Source: Paragonimus skrjabini miyazakii
Lineage: Eukaryota > Platyhelminthes > Trematoda > Plagiorchiida > Troglotrematidae
Assembly: GCA_014338405.1 (NCBI GenBank)
Contig: JTDE01022266.1
Span: 16,776 to 80,775, forward strand
DNA length: 64,000 nucleotides
Reading direction: 5' to 3'
Shown: positions 46,501-58,200 of the stretch, piece after piece
Layout: each line of letters opens with the position of its first letter
Position numbering within the stretch: the first letter of the stretch is position 1
Made by a program: the position numbers and the translations under genes
Notes under the pieces: generated by a model
What the model was told of the DNA's origin: nothing
Databases searched by the model: none
The model's input: only the letters and a program-made list of their open reading frames with translations

Positions 46501-49203
46501 ATAAAATGTGAAGTCTGGAAAGAGACAGTGTCCACGACAAATCTCTCCTTTGCTGGGTCTTGTCATCACAAACGAAAGTCAATGCGTTGATCAGGTTATT
46601 AGTAAGGCTCCCTGAGACCACATTGATCATTCGATTAAGGTCTCTGACTTCCTCCGCTAATGAAAACAGTAAATAGAAAGAGCCGTTCGTCCATAATTTC
46701 AACCGAGCCGGCTTTGACAGTATGAGTTATCTCAGGAAGTTTCACGTAGGCGTCAATTCAGCTGCCTTTGACTACCAACATATGAAAGCACGTTACATGA
46801 AAACGACTTATCGCACGCTCCACGTCCGTTGGTAATGAGGAATTTCTGCTCTCCGTTCTCCAGAGGAATTTGTCTTCTTCTCCAAGGTCGCTCGCAGCTT
46901 TTCGCCAAGTAGAGACAGTTGAATAAGCCGATAAACGCTGATATCAGTCGCAAAATCCGCAATCAGTACAAATCGGAATTCCGTCTCAATCACCTCCAGG
47001 AGCAATCAGAAGTGCTCGAAATAGCGCGTCCTAATAAAAGCTCTATGTTTAAATACTTGCGCGACTTTGGTAAGAGTCGAACTTCAGTCGTCCAGTTGCA
47101 TAAATCCAACGGAAACCAACGTTGTCGCCGAGACATTCAAGTAACATCACAACCCAGACACACTTAGGATAGGTCTACCTTGACGGAAAGTTAAGCAACG
47201 TCCTATATTTGGGGAGTTTTCAGTGTACAATGTGGCGATGTTGCTTTCTAGGTCTAACCGTTTTAGCTTAAAGAACACGGACTAGATCCACCCACAAATA
47301 CTGACAGAAGTGTATTTCGTACTATTCAACCCATTTCGTTTTTTTTCCCGCAACGTTTTTTTCCAAATGAATGGAAAGAAGCTACCAGCATCCATACGTA
47401 TAAGTCCAGTGATGATGTCAGCTATCGATAAATAAGTCTACTGAGTATTCCGTACAACATCTTAGACGGTCTTCGTACGCAAGCTAATCTAAAGCACCTT
47501 CTGGACAATACACTTATCTCTGTAACTCAGCAAGGATTAATGCTAAGCGGGCGTTGTGCAATGAACGCACTGCACTTTACGGATAGCTTGACGGATGCTG
47601 AAGATCACGATCCTATGACAAAGGCTATTTTCTTCTATCTCCATAAGACGTCTGACCGGTTACTGCACGTAACATCGAAGGTACCATTCACCAAAGAACA
47701 TTCCAGTTCATTGTGGCGGAAACTTTAGCGTTAAAAGTGGCTTCTATCGTTCGTCTTTTGCACTAACCTCAACAGATATACGGCATGCAACAGTCCTTGG
47801 GCGATTAGTATTTTTAAACGACGCTAGTGAATTGCTGGGGAGAATTTCTGACCACTCTCTCCTGTATGCAGATGACGTGAAAACCTGAAAGTCTCGTAAT
47901 ATCATCACTCTACAGGTTGACCTCAAACCGATATTTATAAAAGTGGTTTATGCATCAACAACCAGTGTATATGCGTGTATCTTGGTGACGATTTCAGTAA
48001 CATTTTCGCAACCCAGAGTAAGAAAATAGCTGTGTTGCTTTAGTGAGCCATAAAAAAACCCTGAATATACCTATCGTGCAAAACGTCATTCTCATGAAAA
48101 CGCAGCTGATAAAAACGGACGTGTGATGCTAAAAATATAGTTAAAAAATCGATCCCCTTAGACAACAAAACATGAAACCTAAGGTTTGGTATGGTACCAA
48201 GAAACAAGATAAATGCAACAAAACACAAGTGTGGCTCTCCGTGTAAGACTCAATCGAATAAAACCGGTAGGTAGAACAATATGTAATGTCAACATTACAT
48301 CAAGCAGCGTAAACAATATATCCCAAAATAACGTACGAGTACGATCGAAAATAAATAGACAATAGATAGGACGGACAGCGCACTAAAGATAACCCAGCTG
48401 TTACACACAAAGCGAACTGCCGACCGAATAAAAACACAGGATAATAAGCCAATAGGAAACGGGAAATGAATCTACAGGCTGGCAGTATAACCGCAACACA
48501 AAATCTTTATGTATCAACCAAAGAACCATTAAACCTAAGATTGTAATTTATGACGGAACCCGTACAGACGTTCAATACAAATAAGAACCAGATAACCCAA
48601 CGTTAACTGCATAATGCAAACGAAATTGTACGTCAATAAAAATCAATAACCGACTAAACAGAAATAACAGTTTAACAATGTGAGTTGAAGTGTGGAACAA
48701 AAAAGGAGAACAAATTAAACTATAACGTATAAACAACCAATGTGGGACCAATAATCACGAGCTAAAACAATAGCAGTGTCCAACAGGCTAATGACGTACA
48801 AATCTGATAAATATAACCAACATTGTTCAATGTGCTGGTAGGATCACAAGCAAGGTGATGAGAGAGTTTCAATGTACCCCACAGTCACCAACGTTATTCT
48901 TCTACTTCAAGCAATACAACCTGGTAATAAATAACTCGCAATGAAACGACGGCCAACGTTGCCTGTTTACACTGGTAGCATTACGGACAATGACGAGATC
49001 AGGTGATGCGGATATGAGTGAACCGAAAAAACTTCACGTTATCCAGTAACGTAGCTACGTAACGTTCATTACATCAGGTTTGATGAACGCTTGCCTTGCA
49101 TGCCCGAAAAAAGAGACGCAGTAAACACAGTGACCTGAGGAAATTTTAAAGTAATTGACAGCAGAGTTGGCTAGGGCTGGCTATTGAACACACTCAAGTC
49201 AGA

Positions 49204-49237
<34 letters not shown>

Positions 49238-52200
49238 NNNNNNNNNNNNNNNNNNNNNNNNNNNNNNNNNNNNNNNNNNNNNNNNNNNNNNNNNNNNNNN
49301 NNNNNNNNNNNNNNNNNNNNNNNNNNNNNNNNNNNNNAGTTTTTCAGTTTACAAATGGGACAACTGCATAGCCACTGGGGGACAAAATAGCAAACCGGTG
49401 TGTACATCAATTACCAAGGGAACATACTAATGTCTGGAATCTCTTGTTCTACGTATACTTTGGTTTCAAGCACCTTACACCTAAAGCTGAAGGTGATCCA
49501 TCCGCAACGTGCAATAAACGAGAGAGAAAAACAAGGTCTGACAAGCTATTCAACAGCAGTCGTAAACAGAAGGGTGCAAAACAAAAAAAACGAAGACCCA
49601 AAGAAGTTGGAACGAGAGGAACACAAATGGAGTGTAAGGCAAAACCAGCTAGTCCTACAACTCATTCCAACTGGATGGGCTCGTATCGTTGTAGCGGAAT
49701 ATGTTAGCTTGCCATTTACATGCACACAATCACAACCACCAGTCCGTTAATAAATGTGAGTAGGGACTATGAAAAGGGGCATAAACGAGCAACTTACATA
49801 TTGTGACAAACCGTCATAGAGTAACTTTGGCCTATCACGCACAGGTGGGTGACTTTGTTTGACGGCGTTCGGTGCAACCATAGAGCCTCCGTATCGCACG
49901 CTGCTGTTCACCACAGTCTGGTGCTTAGGATCTGCAAAGGTAGATGACTGCAAAATATGAAAATATAACAGTTAGAGAAAGTCGGTTTCTCGACTTGACG
50001 AAAATTGCGACTCATATAGAGTTTTACTGAAAAGGAAAATAATCATACAATCGAAAAGCAAAGTTCCTAAGATAAAATACTTGTTTACAAACTAGATTTG
50101 GCAGGCAGACACCACATAAGGATTACAGAAAAGATGACCGCTTAAAAAGCTAGTAATTGTCACTAACACAATTGGTACTGGCCCCTCAACGATTAGCATT
50201 TTCGCACACAGGTTTAGGGAGAGTCATAAACTGCAGAATTAATGGTTAATAAAATGCAGTAAGAGAGGAAAATATGGAAGAGACGCGGAACAAACGAAAC
50301 GACGGTAAAAAAAAATCTGTCAGCATAGAAAAGCCAACGGAAACACACAAACGCATGAGCGAAAACTCAACATTTAAAAAGCTAAAAATTCGCTCCCAAC
50401 TAAGTGATATACATAAGTCTACGATGAAACGCAAACTGCATAACGTAAAGATACTCACATCCGGTATGGGCACACTCAGGTTCCAAACAATTCCATAAGA
50501 AAGCGTCTCGGACCAGCATTTCAAACACTTCCGATAAGTTTGTAGTTGGCCCATGAATGTGTCTAATAAAAAAAAGAACAAAAGATGGATCCTGACGGAC
50601 TGAACGAACTCAGAATCTAGAAGTTTAGTGTCATTCACCATTCAACAGAAACCACACTAGGTAAAAGTATAAAAGACGATAACACGCGATGAAGACGATC
50701 GATAGACAAGGGTCGTGTCACACAGAGAGTACCGTACCGCTCCCTAATATTTACTGGTGAGTCTGAAAGAGTGTGTGTCAAATTACACACACGTACATAC
50801 ATATCTATGGGTTGGCCGTATCGAGTGGCCCGTGATAGGGACAGCCGGCGATCCTGGAAGCAGTCAACGTAATAACGGACGATTTACTACATACGAACGT
50901 GGGAAGTTAAAAAAACGTTTTCTTCAAAATCAACGGTAGATCGTAGAGAAGAGCCAACAGCCGGACAGGAGCAAACGCATTATTGAATGGGGCACATTGT
51001 TATGTCAGAGGGAGTATTTTAGCACAGGTGTGAATGGTTGAGCAACCCTAACCAGGCAGGCCGTACCCGCCAGTTAGGCGTTAAAAGGTCGTGTCACCTC
51101 CTGGCTACCTGTTGGTTCCTTCCGACTGTCAACAGTCGCATTGAATAGTGAGCACTATAGCAGACACTTCGTCGGTGTACGCATCACAAGCCACAACCAG
51201 AACAGATCGTAGATTAACGCTAACTCAGGTACGGTTACCATCAGCAAATTTACCAGATAAGCACCGACGGATTATCGAACTGTTAACGGGGTGAGATCAC
51301 TCAACGAAGTCCTGCTGATGGAGAGAACGATGACTAAACAATGGGGTTAACAGAGTAGTCTACACAAATTGGTCACGTCTCTCATTTCTAGAGTAAAACC
51401 GAATGACCACATGTATTATATACCTTTCCTAAGTCGAAAGTCGTATGTCTCTGGGGCGTCACAGATGTCAAGCATTAGTAAATACAGTACGCACTTTCGC
51501 CATCTTCATAGATACTTGAGGTTGCAGTACAGTAAGCTGAGAAAACAGTACACATACAGGTGAGACCGTCAATAGCTTCAAGTTGCCTACCAGTGGCAAA
51601 AAAAGATAGGACCATGACCAACCCATCCACATAACAAAAGTTTACCCGTTGAGAGTGTAAACTACGTATCCCACAGACCAGCCGATTCACCGTGGTCTGC
51701 AAACAGAGTAATACCATCTACATTTCCAGTATCGGACAACCAAAAGAACCATCATTCCGAGATCTTTAAAACCCCAAATGCGCCTTGTAGAGTAGTATCT
51801 CTCACGTAGCTGTACAACGTTTGTATCAAACGCCATATGCCAGGTAGACAGCTCGAAAGCGTTGCCCATAAATGCGCATTCGATAATCACAGTCGACGTG
51901 CAATCATTACAACAAATAAACCAATTCTGAAATAACACTCTTACGAAAGAGGAAGCTCCAAAAAATATGACGGGTTACAGAACCACAAAGCAGCCTTTGT
52001 GTCCAAAGGTGCTAAGACTGTTTGATTAAGAAACAGAGAACTAAGACTTTAACGAACATCAAAAAGTGAAGATGAGACAGATTCACATGTAGTCAGTTCA
52101 GTTCACTGGTTCTCTTTGCATTTCAGAAGGAGATGCACGAAACATTTAGATGTAATAAATACAGTGATAATACGCCTGGAGTTCACTATATTATCTTGGT

Positions 52201-55200
52201 ACATTTTCGGAACATTGACTATTGACCATTGATACTACCTTGACGTGGTGGTCAGCCTTGTCCATATTGCATCGATCTGGAGGGCGTGGGACTTTACTAT
52301 TACTATGTGAGACAGAACGAAGCAGAGCAATCAGACGAAAAACAGTCGAATCCACAGAGTTATATGTTGCAGTGATGACCGTGTAAGAATACTTAGCCAG
52401 CGAGGTACGACCTTCCACAGATACAGCTGAACAACTTACACAGCATGGCACTGTTGCTTTTCGAAGATACTCCAAAACAAAATAGCAACAGCTGACGGTG
52501 ACAGCAAGCGTATTATCGAATACGGACGAGAAACTTTCGATATAATTCGAAAAACTAACACAGCTTCGAATACAACTACTCCCTCTAGCAGTGATCAGTA
52601 TTAGACTGTGCTGTCTTATTCACTGCACCCTCGGGCTAATGTCAGACTCTCATTATTAAGTGAATCAAATTTGTGAATCATTCATTCCGGGCAGGATCGC
52701 CCCAGGAAATGCGCGTTAACGATCTCCACATCTCCTCAATAATGACAACTGGAAATTGTTATAGATCAGCCGTTCTTACACTTTGGTCTCTGGTGACAGT
52801 AAAGTTAAATCTCGCGGTCAAGCAGGAATGAGGACATCAAAATTCTACATGGGAGCAGAGCTCACTCAATTTGATTCCAAAGAATAATCTACCTAAATGC
52901 CTTCAGTACTAGCAGTTTCCCCAAAGTCTGTCGACACAGACCACAAAGAACGTGTTCACTTGTCCTATCTGCATATGCTCCAACAGGCAGATGCTCAGCG
53001 CCTGTCAAGAACACCTTTCACAATGCTCTCATTCATCACCTCGGACAAACCAAACAACTGAATATCACATGCAAATTTTGAAGTAACCAACTCGACTGAG
53101 ATCACGCAGTTTTTCGTCCCCGCTTTGTTCACAGATCATCTGCTCACAGACAAACAGCACCCAGCGGAACATCGAGAATTCATGATACACGAAACGCGTA
53201 CAAACGAGCATTGAAAGCTAAGCTGCTCGGGACACGGCAGCATTATAACCATCGTCACATACAGCAGCACATTAGTGAATATCACAAAAACCGAGCTATA
53301 AATAAAAGCAAGGTACCATCAGCAAGAAAGCTTCATTACAGCTTTAACTGCCCTAAGTCATTAAGTGCACTCACTTCACAGACAACTCGGCCAAACAACT
53401 AAAACTTTCACGCAACTGACTTCGAAAAGCCGCCATCACACATACCCACTCCAGCCATCAACTCTGTGAATTGCGAATAGCCCCAGCCCTGGAGACGAAC
53501 CCAATCTACAGTAAACAACCATTATATCATCCATCACAAAACTAAACGAAAATGGTGCAAGTGGACAACCTTTACGTATGCCGCTCCCAGTGATGAAACT
53601 ATCACACAGCTCACCGTAAACCCTAACCTGAGCCGAAGTATGGGAATAAAGTGCCGACAGTCTGTTCACATACTTGGTCAGTACATACCTGCGTTTAAAC
53701 GACTCTAAAAGTGCAGACCGATCTACCGAATCGAAGGCACCTTTAAAGTCGAGAAATACGGCAACTGTTCGCCGGCGGTACACATGACGCTGCCCCAAAA
53801 TTTGACGAAGAGTAAAAGTGTGATCTATGCATCCCCGCCCAGAGTGGAACCCTGCCTGATTTTGAATAATATCTGCCTGCCAAGCTGAAGTGAATTGACG
53901 GAATATAATAGACGCTAGAACCATAGTAATGACGATGGTTAAGTTAATTTCCCTATGGTTTTCGCAACAGCCCCATACAACTTCCTTGAATATGGGAACT
54001 ATCAAGGTATCCCAACAGAGAGAGTAACCACCGCCACCTATACAATTTTACCCAACTGGATAGAAGCCACTAGTACTGCTTCGCCATCTGGTTTGAAAAG
54101 TGTCGACAGTAAAACATTTGAACCAGTAGCCTCATTACGTTTGACGGCCGAAACGCAATTACCGACCTCAGTTTTAGTGGACAGTTCCAAATTCGTGGCG
54201 GTAACACAGCACAAACAGTAGGTCAGTGAAATCGACCTTCGAAGTGTTCCATCAACCTTCTGGAATTACCATGGATGAGTGCGTCAACTGTCTCGGCGAC
54301 AAGCGGACGTCTAGAACCAATGGCACGGGGAAGCCTGAAGAGTCTACCGATGTCTCCTCAAGTAAAATAGATCTACATTCTCTCAACGTTCTCAACTAGC
54401 CGAGTCTCACGATCGTCGACCAGGTTACGCTTCAGCTTCCTACGGATATTCCTCCTAAACCTGCTACCCGGAGGAATGTTCCGTCCGAATTCGAACAACT
54501 CTGTGCATTTATCTGACACCTGTTTGTTTAACCCATAGATTACCGTGCTGCATGACATAATACCTGCTTCAAGAATGACTTGTGAGATTTGCGCCCAGCT
54601 ATGATGAGGACATTCGAGGTGGGAACCGCTAAGCCTGCGCTCGAAATTGATCTGGTACTTCTGCATTAACGACGGCATAGCTAGTTCTCAACAGCCAGGG
54701 GTTGTTATCGGTAGGGTTGTTGCTTAGCAAACGTAAGAACAAAACGGCAATGTACCAACACATGATTTGAATCCAAGTATGTGCTCCAATAAGAACAACA
54801 GCTATGAATGCAACCCTTCCATCTATAACTAACAGCTATGTAGTGTATGCCGTTACAACGAGACTGAACCTTGAAGCAGTGACGGCTTGCGCATATCAAC
54901 GACCTGTTGGACTAAACTGGACGATATTGATCATAAAAACAGGGTCAATCCTACAAGGCAGGCCAGTAGGTAGAGGCCTAGCAAACCGCAGTCAACTGGT
55001 TCTTCAGCTTTGGCGTTGGAAAATAGGTAGCCATCCTTTTCCGGAAAAACTACTAATTTTGGTATACTGCCACCTATCCCTTGCCCAAACACAGGTATTT
55101 GAGCATTGAAAGAAGTTCTTCCAACAGCTGAGCTGTGCCCCGAACAGCAGGGCATGATTGGAAGCCTCAGCCCTATCCAAAACTGGTGACAACAGTCAAG

Positions 55201-58200
55201 GAACGAACGCCGTTAACATGAACAACCAAACAAAAACACTGCGATATAGTGTTAACTGGATAAATTATCAGCAGCCTCGACCTGTCCATTACCAACAGGT
55301 TTAGTAGCAGTTGTTAGGCTCAGCAATTACTCGACCGATTATCATGCTCCAAGTCAACATAGATCAGCTGAAAGTCATCATCTAATGTTCAACTCATCAG
55401 CTTGTGTTCGACAGCCAGTGATGTGTACTTATTAATTTGCCTGAGTGGTGAGATTTCATACAGTGATTCTACTGCAAGGTAATTATTTGATAGGGTACCC
55501 CCCATAACATTATGTGTGGTTGAGCAATACTGTGACCAAATTAAATCTTATGGTCGCTCGTACGACCGAATCGCTTACAATTAACCGAACCCACACGTGA
55601 AACTGAGTTACGATTAGCTGAATGACCAAGCACTGAAAACAAGTCAGGTTCACAACTTTGTTGTATTCACGACTTCAGTGGGTGAATGAATGAGTTGACG
55701 ACATAGTCATCAGAAAGTTTAGATATCACTAACAGAAGCTTCTTGCATATATATTCCCATTCGTTTAGCCATTTGTGTAAGTCGTCATTACCAGGTCCAT
55801 ACTACAACACGATAACCACAGATTCAGTGATAACAGACAATATGTAAACGTTCGAATGAATGGTGATTCTAGCTATGTCTCATGTGATCACTCACCTTTA
55901 ACGTAACTGGATTCGCGGCTAACTTCGTTCTCCCATGCCCTGAGGAACAATCGAAAGTAGACAGGTTTGTGGAAAAGGTCGGGTATGCATGGACAATTAA
56001 CACATCAGTGCCGCCTAAAGTTTCTCCTGATGCGAGGCAAACTGAAAACAAAACATCTATAGATACACAACCAGTTACCTTGAAAGGCGCCACACTCGTT
56101 TGGTACATACTAACCGAGGACTCAAGTCGAAAAAACTCAGCAGGTCTCTGAGGTAACTGTTATCCAGCAAGTACAAAAAAAAGTGAGACTACAGAAGACT
56201 GAAACACTGCCTGGAATTAAGCGGGTTACGTGAATCTTGCTACCATTGTGCAAAATCTACAGTCTGGCTGATTCGAGTTGGACAATACTGAATTGAAGAC
56301 TGTGTGCTAATGGTGACGATCCCTCATGACAGACTTAAGTACTTAATGGTCCGCCAAATTAAAGCCTGGAAATCTGTATACGTTCGTTAAAAAATGGACC
56401 TCTTTGTTTAAAACCAGGAAAATGAGGAACAGCATACACCTACAAGAAGTTAACTCATTCGGCTGACACAGCCGAGAGTAGCAGGCATCCCTTTCAAAAA
56501 CTGGTAAACAGTGGACTGTGAGAGAGTGGACTGAGAAAATAATATAATAATTCACTTAAGCCATTACTAACTGCTCAATCAGGATGTATTAATAAATAAG
56601 AAGAGAATGTGGAGGGGTAACAGGTTTCCAGAGCGAGAAAGAACGAGTGCACACAACAGCACTTAGAATATTATTGACCGCTATGGTTTACGTGCACCAA
56701 TCGGCATCCTTCCTAACTCGCAGTGGTGCGAGTTAATCACGTGAATCTCGCATGAGTAGCGTTGCAATCCAACACACCACATCACCCCATTATCTGGCAT
56801 ACATCACCAGACTACAGCGAAAACCTCCAATCAATTAATGGGTATGAAATCGGAAATGAGTTGCACAATGCACACAATGGCATGCTGGTCAATTATTCAA
56901 CCTTATCCCGGTCGATGGAACCAATCGAATCGCACACGCCCTAAACACTACGACGCGCTGTACAGCTAGGCAACGTATGAGCCAAAATGGCTCGGAAACA
57001 AAACTGAGTACCGTATCAACAACGAGCGTGATGGACGAAACACTAACAGCATATCAGTAGGGGTTAAGATCGTCCAGCCTCTCCGCAGGAATTAACTGTG
57101 GTGTATGTGTACGGTAGCAACGTAAAAAAGAATAAACATAGTGGTTAAGTGATCAAGAGCTCGAGTACTGTTACACAAAAGTCCACAGTACACGCACGCC
57201 GGTTGGAGTAAGCACAGCCACTTGAATCATTGTTGGTTGTCAGTATTTAGCGTGTGTTAACAGCGGACACAGCTCACACGGCATTCATTGGACGCTACTT
57301 CATTGCACATATGAATTAAACTCAGTCTAAAGGGCATAAGATGTGTCGAAAGCAGGTAAGCGGGTAACAGAAACACAAACACGCAATTGTACAACGAAAC
57401 TCGATCAGAGAGAGAGTGCACAGAAACAGATGGATGAATCGTGCTGAGATGGATACACTAAAGGTACGTTAAACAAGGGCTAGGTTGATTACTCGCGTGC
57501 GAAAGTGTCATTGTGTTCACGTCCCTTCGCCTCATAAGAACGTCCCGATAAAACTCTTTACTTATCACATTATGCAACGAGTTCAAAACTCTAAACAGGA
57601 ACGAAAGAATTTGAGAATACGAAGTAATCGATATGTAAAAGAACGCCGGGCAACTGGTTAGACGAAGTTAATTAGCGAGTTGACAATGGGAACATGTGAA
57701 GCAGGAGAAACAATGAGTCAGTGTGGCACCGATCAGTCTGCAGGGTGGCTGGGACAACTAGCTCAATAAAAAATGCACGTAACAAGTAGAGCGTCGCCAT
57801 CCTAAGAAGACGGGCATATTATCAGTTCCCTTCCAGCTGATGAGCAATTTTCAGCACATATCGATATTCAGCCAATTGACACTGAACTACCACACCAAAA
57901 AACTGGGCAGAAATTGTGGGCTTACCTTATGGCTGGATGAATATAATCTACCGGTTCCACAAGGGCGTCTGTTAGGGCCGACTTTTGGCACTCCCGTAAA
58001 GATATATCCATTAGCATACTGGTGTAAGCGTTCGCCACCTGGCCAGTAATCTTTTTACCTGTTTGCTTCTTCCTCGAACGTAGCCAGCCCGAAAAACCAC
58101 GACCGCTTTTCTTCCCCAAAGAGGATACGCCCGGTGTGGGACGTTCATTTAGGAACGGTGCAGCTTCGCTTGGCTTCAGGTCGAGGGGCTGAGGAGAAAG

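Noticed and set aside
50563..50641. SEFVQSV stretch just upstream of the zinc-finger exon
   Set aside because: It resembles the USP pre-finger block, but an in-frame TGA precedes it and no donor gives the needed phase; the exon at 51806 fits better.
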